Source: an uncultured Chlorobiaceae bacterium (GTDB lineage: Bacteria > Bacteroidota > Chlorobiia > Chlorobiales > Chlorobiaceae). From it: a DNA stretch of 35,604 bases. Every line of letters begins with the position of its first letter. The stretch's first letter is position 1. A program made the position numbers and the translations under genes. A model generated the notes under the pieces. It searched no databases. It was not told the origin of the DNA and saw nothing but the letters and a program-made list of their open reading frames with translations. This document shows positions 17,986-25,992 of the stretch, piece after piece. The DNA is taken from positions 1 to 35,604 of the forward strand of contig CAIXLG010000097.1 of the NCBI GenBank assembly GCA_903920215.1. Direction: 5' to 3'.

Positions 17986-18981
17986 TCAGTTAAGCATATT
18001 TCGTTCGCGATACCACTCGAAGGCATTGATTATGCTCTTTTCATGGGGCTCAACCCGCATATGCAATTCTCGGGTCGCCTTTGATGAATCATAATAGAGA
18101 AACTCTGAGGCAACCCGGAACATTGAAAGGTTAAAGAGTTTCGATACACGGTTCCTGTTCTTGTACTTGTCAAGGATTGCCCGCAATATTCTTGCCATCC
18201 AGAACGGAAGTGGAAAGAGTACTTTCGGTGCCCCGGTTATCCGTGAAATCGTATCGGCAAGCTGCTTGTATGACACATTTTCACCACCGATGATATAGCG
18301 TTCGCCTGTTTTTCCTATCTCCATAGCGGTAATAATGGTGTCGGCCACATTCTCAACATCAACAACACAGACACCTCCTAACGGATAAAACGGAAGCTTT
18401 CTATTGTAAATATCCTTGATGATCCGTCCAGCGTTGAAATTGATATCACCAGCGCCAAAAACAAATGCAGGATTGACAATAACACAATCAAGTCCTTTTT
18501 TTACAGCCTCAGCAACTTCAATTTCGGACATATGTTTTGTCCTTGCATATTCAAGACCTAAAGCCTTGAAATTCCATTCAGAGGATTCGTTAAGCGGCTT
18601 TTTATCGAAGGCAATGCCAACCGCCGTGATAGAGCTGACATGCACCACCCTTTTTACACCCGCAGCAAGTGAAGCTTGTAAAATATTGCGAGTCCCCTCA
18701 ACATTGATTTTGTAAAGAAGCTCATTTTTTTTGTCACCCATATAGGTAAGACCGGCAGAGTGATAAACATAATCAATACCCTGAAGGGCAGAATCAAGAG
18801 AGCCTCTGTCGGTAATGTCACCATAGACAAGCTTGACCTTGTCAAGAACATCCTCAAGAGAGGTCAAATCTGAACTTTTGCGGACAATAATTGAAACTTC
18901 ATTAGAAGTAACCGCGAGTTTTTTCACAAGAGCTGAACCAATAAAACCGGTTGCGCCGGTTACAAGTATTTTTTTATTCAC
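17986..18981 (-). CDS. NAD(P)-dependent epimerase/dehydratase (extended SDR)
   Basis: This is a 331-residue extended SDR of the dihydroflavonol-reductase/3-beta-HSD-like type. The nucleotide motif GATGFIG is near the N-terminus, the YxxxK pair is in LEYARTKHMSE (about 145), and VNPAFVFGAGD and YIIGGENVSYKQLAD follow. The open frame reaches a TTG at 19002, but the GTG at 18981 gives the usual short lead (MNKKILVTGATG) and has GAAGG 10 bases upstream, so I chose it. Possible substrates include sugar nucleotides, isoprenoid or hopanoid-linked sugars, or ketones. No pathway partners are adjacent. Confidence 0.85.
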   Translation of the reverse strand: MNKKILVTGATGFIGSALVKKLAVTSNEVSIIVRKSSDLTSLEDVLDKVKLVYGDITDRGSLDSALQGIDYVYHSAGLTYMGDKKNELLYKINVEGTRNILQASLAAGVKRVVHVSSITAVGIAFDKKPLNESSEWNFKALGLEYARTKHMSEIEVAEAVKKGLDCVIVNPAFVFGAGDINFNAGRIIKDIYNRKLPFYPLGGVCVVDVENVADTIITAMEIGKTGERYIIGGENVSYKQLADTISRITGAPKVLFPLPFWMARILRAILDKYKNRNRVSKLFNLSMFRVASEFLYYDSSKATRELHMRVEPHEKSIINAFEWYRERNMLN

Positions 18982-19073
18982 CAGTAATATACCTTCAGTC
19001 AATTAACAATCACTGCAATTTTCCGCTCACCGCAAAGACCATTCATAGTAATCCATGATCGGTAATGCAACCA

Positions 19074-20117
19074 TTATTGTCCAACGGCGGTCTCATTGAC
19101 AACAATTTTCCCTTCAACTATTTTTTTGCGAATATCCTCAACCTTCTCATGATTTTCAATGCCGATCAGCGAGGCATTTTTATTGTTGTAAACATAGTCC
19201 GTGTAACGATCGGCTAAACCAAATACCGAAGCGCGTCCACCCTTAAAGCTTCCATCCAGGACATTCTCCACAGTTTTTAAAACTGCCCGGTCAACCGCTT
19301 TGGTCATACTTGACAATACAAAACCGGGAGCTTCTGATTCCTGGTCACGATCAGTGCAAATAACAAGACCTTTGCTTACTCTCGCCGCCTCAATGACCCC
19401 GAGCCCGGTAGCTCCTGCCGCCTCATAGATGATGTCGGCTCCCCTGCCATACTGGCCAAGCGCAAGCTCCTTGCCTTTTGCGGGATTTACAAATGCAGCA
19501 CCAGTCATGCCTACATAACCGGAAATCACTCTGGCACCGGGATTGACTGCATGAACACCCTCAATAAAACCTGTCTCAAACTTTTTGATGATATTCGATT
19601 CCATCCCCCCGATAAATCCAACTGTTTTTGTTTTGGTAACAAGCCCGGCAAGAGCTCCGGCGAGGTATGAACCTTTTTTCTCTTCAAAAACAATTCCCTG
19701 AAGATTGTCCGGGACACGGGTTCCTGTTTTACTGATGTAATCGATGCATGCAAATTTCTTATCAGGGAATTCAGAAGCAATTGCAGTAATATCCTCACTG
19801 AACAGCATACCGACACCGATAATCAATCCAACATCAGAATCTGCAGCCATCTGGCGCAACGCTGCTTCACGATCAGCACCCTCCCCCTGAGGCTCAAGGT
19901 AAATAAAAGTTACCCCATGCTTTTGCCTGGCAAGTTCCAAACCGTTATAGGCAGAATCATTAAATGCTTTATCGCCTCTTCCACCAACATCAAAAACCAG
20001 ACCAACCTTTAATTTGCTCTTCACAGAGTCCTCTTTCCCTCTTTTTTCGACGGATTTTCCGGAGCAGCCGACAAAAAGAAATAGCAATAAGAGAAGAAAA
20101 GCGACCGGATGCTTCAT
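19074..20117 (-). CDS. BMP/PnrA-family substrate-binding lipoprotein
   Basis: This 347-residue protein has a lipoprotein signal ending LFVGC, with Cys18 as the lipidation site. The mature part is a BMP (basic membrane protein, Med/PnrA-like) periplasmic binding fold: VGLVFDVGGRGDKAFNDSAY near 39-58, VGFIGGMES near 166 and GADIIYEAAGATGLGVIEAA near 231-250. Relatives deliver purine nucleosides to ABC importers. No permease or ATPase gene is adjacent, so either the transporter is elsewhere or the protein acts as a sensor. It is divergent from parA, with about 220 bp between them. Confidence 0.88.
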   Translation of the reverse strand: MKHPVAFLLLLLFLFVGCSGKSVEKRGKEDSVKSKLKVGLVFDVGGRGDKAFNDSAYNGLELARQKHGVTFIYLEPQGEGADREAALRQMAADSDVGLIIGVGMLFSEDITAIASEFPDKKFACIDYISKTGTRVPDNLQGIVFEEKKGSYLAGALAGLVTKTKTVGFIGGMESNIIKKFETGFIEGVHAVNPGARVISGYVGMTGAAFVNPAKGKELALGQYGRGADIIYEAAGATGLGVIEAARVSKGLVICTDRDQESEAPGFVLSSMTKAVDRAVLKTVENVLDGSFKGGRASVFGLADRYTDYVYNNKNASLIGIENHEKVEDIRKKIVEGKIVVNETAVGQ

Positions 20118-20339
20118 CGGGTTGTTGAAAACTGGTTGTTGAGAACAGATTGAGCGAACCTTTATAGACTCTCTGTATAATTATACTGTCTCGTAATTTA
20201 TGAAAAACTCTCTCTATTTAAAAGCATCATCTCTTAGCTGAAGGAGGCGGCAAACCTCTCATTTAGAACATATCTTCCTATATTAGTGAAAGAAAAATCT
20301 AAGCTGCTTCAAGATTTTCCAACGGGTACTTCGGTTACA

Positions 20340-21089
20340 ATGAAAACAATAGCGCTCTACAGTATCAAAGGAGGAGTAGGAAAAACCGCTACAGCGGTCA
20401 ACCTCTCTTATCTCTCGGCCCTCTGCTCCCCTCCAACGCTGATCTGCGATCTCGATCCACAGGGAGCAAGTTCCTTTTATTTCAGGATTACCGCCTCAAA
20501 AAAGTTCAACAGCGACAAATTTCTAAAAGGCAGCAAGAAAATCCATAACAATATCAAGGCAACCGACTATGAGCACCTCGACCTGCTGCCTTCAGACTTT
20601 TCATACCGAAACCTTGATATTGAACTTTCCGATGAGAAAAAACCAAGAAAAAAGCTCAAGAAAAACCTTGAGGAACTGAGCGAAGATTACCGCTTTGTTT
20701 TTTTCGACTGCCCCCCAAACCTTACCCTTCTCTCTGAGAGTGTTTTTGCCGCCTCAGATATTATCCTTGTACCCATGATTCCTACAACGCTTTCAATACG
20801 AACCTATGTTCAGCTGAAAGAATTTTTTGAGACAAACAACCTTGACAGCTCAAAAATCCGTGCATTTTTCACCATGGTTGAAAAAAGAAAAAAAATGCAT
20901 CACGACATCATTCATGAATTCCGAAATACCCCTGGATTCCTCTCCCAGACTATTCCCAACAGTTCTGAAGTTGAAAAAATGGGAATCTATCGTGCACCGC
21001 TCAATGCCGTTCTGCCAAACTCCACTGCAGCAAAAGCATACAGCAACCTCTGGAAAGAGCTGAGTTCAGAACTCAATACCCAGAGATAA
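20340..21089 (+). CDS. orphan ParA-family ATPase
   Basis: This is a ParA/MinD/Soj-type P-loop ATPase of 249 residues. The deviant Walker [19 protein letters not shown] lies at about residues 8-25, Walker A' [12 protein letters not shown] near 37-48, and Walker [17 protein letters not shown] near 118-133. The frame extends to a GTG at 20286, but family members start just before the P-loop strand, so I chose the ATG at 20340. No parB, parS-like array or plasmid gene is adjacent, and the C-terminal half lacks an obvious DNA-binding HTH. It could position a protein cargo rather than DNA. It converges on the SDR with only 4 bp between the genes. Confidence 0.88.
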   Translation: MKTIALYSIKGGVGKTATAVNLSYLSALCSPPTLICDLDPQGASSFYFRITASKKFNSDKFLKGSKKIHNNIKATDYEHLDLLPSDFSYRNLDIELSDEKKPRKKLKKNLEELSEDYRFVFFDCPPNLTLLSESVFAASDIILVPMIPTTLSIRTYVQLKEFFETNNLDSSKIRAFFTMVEKRKKMHHDIIHEFRNTPGFLSQTIPNSSEVEKMGIYRAPLNAVLPNSTAAKAYSNLWKELSSELNTQR

Positions 21090-21093
21090 AAGC

Positions 21094-21957
21094 CTATCTT
21101 TTCCCACTAGTACGGAAAATTCCGGTTAACGCCTTTAAAAGCGTCATTACAAAAGGCTGATACCTGATATGGCGATGGGAACCGGTAATCGATCGGATTT
21201 TCGGTGCAAGTCGAGTCGCTACATGTTCAGGTCGCTCTGCAATTACCCGGAACAACCTTATCGCTTCTGGCGAAGCGTCCTGCAGGAGCAGCCCGGTCAA
21301 CACAAGGCCCGGACTCAGCTCATGAACTCCGATGCTGGTTTTTCCTGCACCCCTCAACTCCTTTGAAAGAAAATGTGTCAGCTCCGCCACCCCCCTTTTC
21401 GATGCCTTATGAGGCACTGCAGAGCGCGAAAAAGCTGCACCTGAAAACGAAAACCCCATGTTGAAAATATGGTAGATCGCTTCCGGTGACGACGGCTGGC
21501 TCTCCATAAGCCGGACAGCTTCAGCACACAGCAATATTGAGCCTGAAAGATTGGTCGTAATTGTTTCAAGGATATCATCCGACCGAAGCATCCATAACGG
21601 ACGCTTCAACTGACCCGCAGTACCGGCATTATTAATCCATCGATCAACCCTTCCGAGCCGATCTGCGGCAAACCCGGCAAGCATCTCGACATCCTCAGGA
21701 TCACCAACATCACACCTTATTCCATAAACCTCTCTCTCGGGAAATCCCTCACTGAGCGAATGTAACGCCCCATCGAGACGTTCATGGTTTCGACCGCAAA
21801 TAACCACACGATCGCCAGCTGCAAGAAAGGCTGAAGCAAGAGCAAATCCCAGTCCGGCACTCCCGCCTGTTATCACAACTCCCAGAGAAAGATCCGTCAT
21901 ACTTTTTTTTAATTCCACACGGTCGTAACAGTCAATCTTGCCGCTGTTCCGGCACAT
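21094..21957 (-). CDS. short-chain dehydrogenase resembling chlorophyll(ide) b reductase (NOL/NYC1)
   Basis: This is a classical-type SDR of 287 residues from the ATG at 21957, which has AGGAG 9 bases upstream; the ATG at 21900 is a shorter alternative. The nucleotide motif GGSAGLG is at 31-37, the acidic turn RCDVGDPEDVE near 81-91, and WINNAGTAG at 107-115. From memory of plant NOL/NYC1, several blocks match well: CDV-x-x-PEDVE, WINNAGT, TTNLSGSIL, HIFNM, SPGLVLTGLLL and the late ERPE-VA-x-x-L-x-P segment. Those enzymes reduce the C7-formyl of chlorophyll b. The expected catalytic Tyr of YxxxK reads His183 (H-K-A-S-K, Lys187). Either activity is altered or a different residue serves. Confidence 0.85.
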   Translation of the reverse strand: MCRNSGKIDCYDRVELKKSMTDLSLGVVITGGSAGLGFALASAFLAAGDRVVICGRNHERLDGALHSLSEGFPEREVYGIRCDVGDPEDVEMLAGFAADRLGRVDRWINNAGTAGQLKRPLWMLRSDDILETITTNLSGSILLCAEAVRLMESQPSSPEAIYHIFNMGFSFSGAAFSRSAVPHKASKRGVAELTHFLSKELRGAGKTSIGVHELSPGLVLTGLLLQDASPEAIRLFRVIAERPEHVATRLAPKIRSITGSHRHIRYQPFVMTLLKALTGIFRTSGKR

Positions 21958-22005
21958 CCCCGTTTACTCCTGTAAACTCCTCAATAAAAAAAAGAAGGCT
22001 CTGTT

Positions 22006-22698
22006 TTACTGACCCTCCGGGCCAAAAAGTGACGCATTCTCGTCAAAAGGAATAATCCTTTGGTTTTTGAGATTGGATTGAAGCGGAGGAACAGCCTGTT
22101 CACGATACGGCAGCCAGAACCTGAAAATATGCATAACGCTCTCGCCCACAAGGCCTTTAAGTATATCCCTGTCTTCAGCAGTCAGCTCATGCACCTCGTC
22201 CCCTTGGCCAGCAAGAAGCAGAATCGGAGCAAGAATCAAGTCATCATCTTCACTATCAACATCCGCCACGTCAAAGATCGGCTGCCACTCATCAAAACGC
22301 AGCTCCATGCCCAAAATAAATCCAAGAGCCCAGGAGGTAGCTGCTGAATCTTCATCCTCCCTGGTTTCAAACTCACAACATTCAAAAATTGGAACAAACT
22401 CGTCGGCATCACCATGAAAAGCAGCTGCAATCGAATTCATATAGCGCAAAAGCAGTTGCATGATATCCTGAGCCTCTTCAATCGATGAAAATGCCCCGTC
22501 CATTTCTGCTCCAAGAACAAACGGAATCCACTCATTTGGCAAAACCATTGCCGGCCCGATAACAAGAGCAGTAAAAAATCCATCCAGTGCATCGATCGAC
22601 ATGGCGTTGCCTGAAGATCGCTCTGACGTCAGAAACGCTTCAAGAACAAGCATATCCTCAACGCCAAGCGGTTCGTTGAGGCCATCAAATTCGGCCAT
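22006..22698 (-). CDS. YecA/YgfB-family (UPF0149) protein
   Basis: This 230-residue acidic cytoplasmic protein has the UPF0149 pattern: SIDALDGFFTALVIGPAMV (about 38-56), WIPFVLG, a middle Glu/Asp-rich helix set, and TSWALGFILGMELRFDEW (about 125-142). It lacks the C-terminal SEC-C zinc motif of longer YecA proteins; the tail is RFWLPYREQAVPP plus about 25 residues. Function is not known for this group. It sits upstream of the SDR on the same strand with about 48 bp between them, so cotranscription is possible. Confidence 0.8.
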   Translation of the reverse strand: MAEFDGLNEPLGVEDMLVLEAFLTSERSSGNAMSIDALDGFFTALVIGPAMVLPNEWIPFVLGAEMDGAFSSIEEAQDIMQLLLRYMNSIAAAFHGDADEFVPIFECCEFETREDEDSAATSWALGFILGMELRFDEWQPIFDVADVDSEDDDLILAPILLLAGQGDEVHELTAEDRDILKGLVGESVMHIFRFWLPYREQAVPPLQSNLKNQRIIPFDENASLFGPEGQ

Positions 22699-22923
22699 CA
22701 GACAATGAGTTTAAAGGTGAAACAAAAAATATGACAAGATTCCCTCCTTACTTCAACAAAGTAACTATCTTTCGGCTCATCCTGAAAAGCAATGCTGATA
22801 TAAAAGGAAAAACTCATTATTATCCGTAAAAACATTGGGATATCTCCCGATATGTTCTTATACTTTCAAGATAAAATTTTACTGGCAAGACGAAGCCCTG
22901 AACCTCTTTAAAAAACAGCGCCT

Positions 22924-23574
22924 ATGCCTTTGCAGCAAACTCCCGACCAATCACTGCGTTTAAATATTGCGACGAAAAATAGATTTAAACCATCCCGTTT
23001 TTTTGCTCTCTGCCTGACTGTATCATCACTTCAATTTGCACAACCAGCAACAGCTTTTTGTGACACTGCTGCAAATGCAGCATTAAAGGATCAACAGACA
23101 ACCCAAAGTTCCGAACACGCCCCTCAGGCCTTTGGGCATATGGGAACGTTCTTCAGCGATGTCGTCCACTACTTTGGAACCCGATACCGCTTCGGCGGCC
23201 AGACAGCCAAAGGATTTGACTGCTCAGGCTTTGTCCGCTTCATGTATGACAAGGCATTTAACATGCATCTCCCCCGTTCTTCAAGAGAGATGTCAGCTAT
23301 AGGCAACAAAGTTGAAAAAAATGAGCTCCAGCCAGGCGATCTTGTATTTTTCCAGACACATGGCCACCAGATCAACCATGTAGGAATATTTATCGGCAAC
23401 GATACCTTTATTCACTCCTCACTCTCAAAAGGCATCACCGAAGATAGACTGAAACAAAGCTACTTCGACAAGCGCTTTGCCGGAGCTGTGCGTCTGCTTA
23501 ACGTCCCATCAGAAAAGCTGCCAAATCCTTCAGCCAAGCCCGAAGCCACAACCGACCAGGCCGAACCGTCCTGA
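22924..23574 (+). CDS. NlpC/P60 family cell-wall peptidase
   Basis: This is a 216-residue exported endopeptidase. After a charged lead, a hydrophobic stretch FFALCLTVSSLQFAQPATA (about 27-45) looks like a signal peptide with cleavage near Ala45. The NlpC/P60 domain spans about 76-195: YRFGGQTAKGFDCSGFVRFMY with catalytic Cys, LQPGDLVFFQ, INHVGIFIG with catalytic His, and FIHSSLSKG with the third polar residue. The family cuts peptide stems of peptidoglycan. The Pro-rich tail has no extra wall-binding domain. A repeat-filled gap follows before the convergent dioxygenase gene. Confidence 0.92.
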   Translation: MPLQQTPDQSLRLNIATKNRFKPSRFFALCLTVSSLQFAQPATAFCDTAANAALKDQQTTQSSEHAPQAFGHMGTFFSDVVHYFGTRYRFGGQTAKGFDCSGFVRFMYDKAFNMHLPRSSREMSAIGNKVEKNELQPGDLVFFQTHGHQINHVGIFIGNDTFIHSSLSKGITEDRLKQSYFDKRFAGAVRLLNVPSEKLPNPSAKPEATTDQAEPS

Positions 23575-23613
23575 TCCCTGACCATTTTTGGTCATCGAGA
23601 CACTCCCCTCTTT

Positions 23614-23640
23614 TGTCATCCCGACAAAGGAGGGATCCAT
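23614..23640 (+). repeat. R1 dispersed repeat (CAAAG variant)
   Basis: It reads TTGTCATCCCGA-CAAAG-GAGGGATC. The reverse complement at 30194-30219 carries the same variant middle. It lies between the convergent nlpC/p60 and dioxygenase genes, and an R2 fragment (GGCACTCAGCACT) follows at 23752-23766. Confidence 0.8.
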
Positions 23641-23763
23641 CTTCTCCCGGCAATTGTTTTCGGCAAATTTTACCTGCAAGCTGAAAAGTGCTATCCCTTT
23701 CAGGGCAACTTTAGTTTTGTTGAGGTTCAGGAATCACCCCAATTTACATATGGGCACTCAGCA

Positions 23764-24543
23764 CTACCCTACCCTGACCGACAGCATAGAAAGCGACCCT
23801 CCCACAATTCCCTCTACCGGAAAGCTGACCTGTTCATGCTCTTTGCGTAACCCAAGCAGATAGAGCAGAGGCAGAAAATGGTCAGGAGATGGCACCGAAA
23901 GCCTTGCATCATCTCCCTGGATGGTGTAATCAACGACTTCACGATCTTTACCTTCAAGCATGAGTTTTCGTGTAGCAGATTCAAATCGAACAGCCCAGTC
24001 GAAAGGTGCAGTTTTCTCATTGTCCCAATCATAAGCACGAAGGTTGTGAACAATATTGCCGCTTCCAACAATCAGTACCCCCTCATCCCGAAGCGGTTGA
24101 AGAAGCCGGCCGACCTCATAATGAAACCGGGGAGGCTTCCTGCTATCAATGCTGAGCTGAACAACCGGAATATCAGCCTTCGGATAGAGATGGCACAGCA
24201 CCGCCCAAACACCATGATCAAGACCCCGGTGAGCATCGAAACACACTTCAATCGGCAAAAGGAGCTTACGCACACGCTCCGCAAGTACAGGACTCCCTGG
24301 GGCTGGCCACGTCAGATCAAACAGTTCTCTGGGAAACCCGTAAAAATCATGGATAGTTTCGGGAGAGGCACTTCCTGAAACCGCCATGTCAGGGCCGTAC
24401 CAGTGAGCCGATATGGCAAGAATAGCCTCAGGTCGCGGGATGCTTTGCCCGAACATGCACCAGCCTTCAGTGTAAGCATTCGACTGAATCGCATTCATCG
24501 GATTGCCATGCCCGAAAAAAACAGCCGGCATTACCTCTCCCAT
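23764..24543 (-). CDS. DODA-type extradiol aromatic ring-opening dioxygenase (YgiD-like)
   Basis: This is a 259-residue LigB/class III extradiol dioxygenase of the YgiD/4,5-DOPA dioxygenase group. The metal site is built from His in FFGHGNPMNAI (about residue 12), His in LAISAHWYGPD (about 46), and His in GSGNIVHNLRAYDW (about 171). A conserved LDHGVWAVL block lies near 108, and LPLLYLLG lies near the C-terminus. The start at 24543 has GGAG 7 bases upstream. An oxygen-using enzyme is curious in a presumed strict anaerobe; plant and bacterial members act on catechols, but the natural substrate of YgiD is unclear. Its upstream region is an R2/R1 composite element. Confidence 0.88.
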   Translation of the reverse strand: MGEVMPAVFFGHGNPMNAIQSNAYTEGWCMFGQSIPRPEAILAISAHWYGPDMAVSGSASPETIHDFYGFPRELFDLTWPAPGSPVLAERVRKLLLPIEVCFDAHRGLDHGVWAVLCHLYPKADIPVVQLSIDSRKPPRFHYEVGRLLQPLRDEGVLIVGSGNIVHNLRAYDWDNEKTAPFDWAVRFESATRKLMLEGKDREVVDYTIQGDDARLSVPSPDHFLPLLYLLGLRKEHEQVSFPVEGIVGGSLSMLSVRVG

Positions 24544-24576
24544 TTCATGTCTCCATTTAAGATTTCACACGTAAAT

Positions 24577-24720
24577 CAGCAGTTAGCAGTAGGCAGTTAG
24601 CAGTAGGCAGTCTGCACTCAGCACTGTGAACTTTTTACCCTTGTCATCCCGAACTCCTGTGAGGGATCTCTCAATCACTCCGCACTCCCTCTTGCCCACT
24701 GCCCACTGCTGACTGCCTGC
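24577..24720. repeat. composite R2-R1-R2' repeat element
   Basis: The left arm consists of CAGCAGTTAGCAGTAGGCAG units (24577-24610) plus CTGCACTCAGCACT. The centre is an R1 unit in plus orientation (24641-24669). The right arm is the inverted type TGCCCACTGCCCACTGCTGA (24693-24720). The arms are inverted copies, so the ~145 bp can fold into a long hairpin. The last base is the first base of the yceI stop codon. Confidence 0.85.
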
Positions 24721-25322
24721 TATTTAATCTTCGCCTTGACCATTTCAACGTCCAGCGAAATATTGACATCTTCACCGACAGCCACTCCACCTGTTTCCAG
24801 TGCCTGATTCCAGACCAGCCCGTAATCCTTGCGGTTGATGGTTGTGCTGGCCGAAGTTCCGCGTCTCATATTACCCCATGGATCCTTGCTCTCCCTGGAA
24901 AATGGGGCAACAGAAAGCACTACCGATTTGGTGACTCCATGTATCGTAAGATCTCCGGTAACCTTCAAAGCACCTTTGCCTGCCTGTGTCCATTTTTTTG
25001 AAACAAAGGTCAGAGTCGGGTATTTGGCTGCATCAAAGAAATCTGCACTCCGCAAATGCTCATCACGTTTCTGAACATTCGTGTTGATGGACGCCGCATC
25101 AATAGTGACGTTCACACTGGATTTCGTGATATCTTTATCATTAATATCAACAACACCGCTATATTTGTTGAAGTTACCCTTTACATGCGATACCATAAGA
25201 TGACTGACACTGAACCCGACATTCGAGTGATCAGCATCAATATTCCATTGTGTTGCATCAGCAAGTGCAGGTGCACCCATCATTGCAAGAGTGAGCAAGG
25301 TTTTGGTGATGTTCAGTCTCAT
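24720..25322 (-). CDS. YceI-family periplasmic lipid-binding-type protein
   Basis: This 200-residue exported protein begins MRLNITKTLLTLAMMGAPAL with cleavage expected after ALA. The mature YceI lipocalin-like barrel shows WNIDADHSNVGFSVSHLMVS, VKGNFNKYSGVVD, SADFFDAAKYPTLTFVSKKW, TGDLTIHGVTKSV and WGNMRRGTSASTTINRKDYG. Family members bind long polyprenyl-type lipids, and some respond to base or stress. The frame extends to 25439, but AGGAG sits 7 bases before the ATG at 25322 and the signal peptide begins there. It is just downstream of a marR gene on the same strand, a plausible two-gene unit. Confidence 0.93.
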   Translation of the reverse strand: MRLNITKTLLTLAMMGAPALADATQWNIDADHSNVGFSVSHLMVSHVKGNFNKYSGVVDINDKDITKSSVNVTIDAASINTNVQKRDEHLRSADFFDAAKYPTLTFVSKKWTQAGKGALKVTGDLTIHGVTKSVVLSVAPFSRESKDPWGNMRRGTSASTTINRKDYGLVWNQALETGGVAVGEDVNISLDVEMVKAKIK

Positions 25323-25393
25323 CTTCATTCTCCTTTTTTTCTTTTGATTGATTGTAGAGTTATTTAACGTTGAACGATATGGCTGAAAAAAAA

Positions 25394-25861
25394 TCAACTC
25401 TCCAGACACCTCTCTTCCTGCAGACCAATGAGACGGCAAAGCCTTGCCAACTCATCCTGTTCACTCTCTTGAAGAATACTCATCTCATTGACAATGGCCG
25501 CCATAACAGACGGAAAAACATGTTCAATCAGCACATGCCCCGATTCCGTCAGATGAATAGCTATAAAACGCCTGTCATCCAGATCACGTTCCCGTCTCAC
25601 CAGGTTGCGCTTCTCCAGATTATCAATAACCATGGTAATATTGCCCGTACTTTTTAAAATCTTGGTGGCAATTTCACTCTGGCAAAGAGAACCTTTATGA
25701 AAAAGAACCTCAAGTACTCCAAACTGACTCACCGTCAAGTTAAAAGCAGCCAGAATACGGCTCGTTCGTCCAGTGACCGACTCAGCAGCCCGCATCAACT
25801 TCGTATAAGCACTCAAAGCTCTTTTTTCAGTATCCGAATATGAAACAATTCCATTAAGCAT
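25394..25861 (-). CDS. MarR-family transcriptional regulator
   Basis: This 155-residue winged-helix regulator has the dimer helix at the N-terminus, then LTVSQFGVLEVLFHKGSLCQSEIATKI (about 43-69) with the recognition region STGNITMVIDNLEKRNLVRR (about 71-90) and the wing RDLDDRRFIAIHLTESG (about 92-108), a canonical DRR motif. It has two Cys (about 61 and 142) that could be redox-responsive, but that is unproven. It lies 71 bp upstream of yceI on the same strand, so yceI is its likely target along with itself. A palindrome sits 25 bp before its start. Confidence 0.93.
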   Translation of the reverse strand: MLNGIVSYSDTEKRALSAYTKLMRAAESVTGRTSRILAAFNLTVSQFGVLEVLFHKGSLCQSEIATKILKSTGNITMVIDNLEKRNLVRRERDLDDRRFIAIHLTESGHVLIEHVFPSVMAAIVNEMSILQESEQDELARLCRLIGLQEERCLES

Positions 25862-25885
25862 AGCAATAATTACAACATTAAATAT

Positions 25886-25897
25886 CTTAACATTAAG
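25886..25897. promoter_or_regulatory. candidate MarR operator palindrome
   Basis: CTTAACATTAAG is a perfect 5-bp inverted repeat with a 2-bp centre. The TAACATTAA half also recurs as AACATTAA 15 bp to the left (25874-25881). The AT-rich palindrome upstream of marR suits autoregulation. Short AT-rich palindromes arise easily by chance. Confidence 0.35.
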
Positions 25898-25958
25898 CTA
25901 ATAAAATACCTACCGAGAATCCAAATATTTTTTGGTGTCATCCCAACCCATCACCCTC

Positions 25959-25985
25959 TGTCATCCCGAATGTAATGAGGGATCT
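25959..25985 (+). repeat. R1 dispersed repeat at a gene breakpoint
   Basis: It reads TGTCATCCCGA-ATGTAAT-GAGGGATCT, with a partial unit (TGTCATCCCA) about 20 bp to the left. It ends 7 bp before the first recognisable codon of the truncated efflux gene. Confidence 0.8.
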
Positions 25986-25992
25986 ATCTTCC

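Noticed and set aside
20286-20339. GTG-initiated N-terminal extension of ParA
   Set aside because: The extra 18 residues precede the P-loop strand where family members normally start, and no ribosome site supports the GTG.
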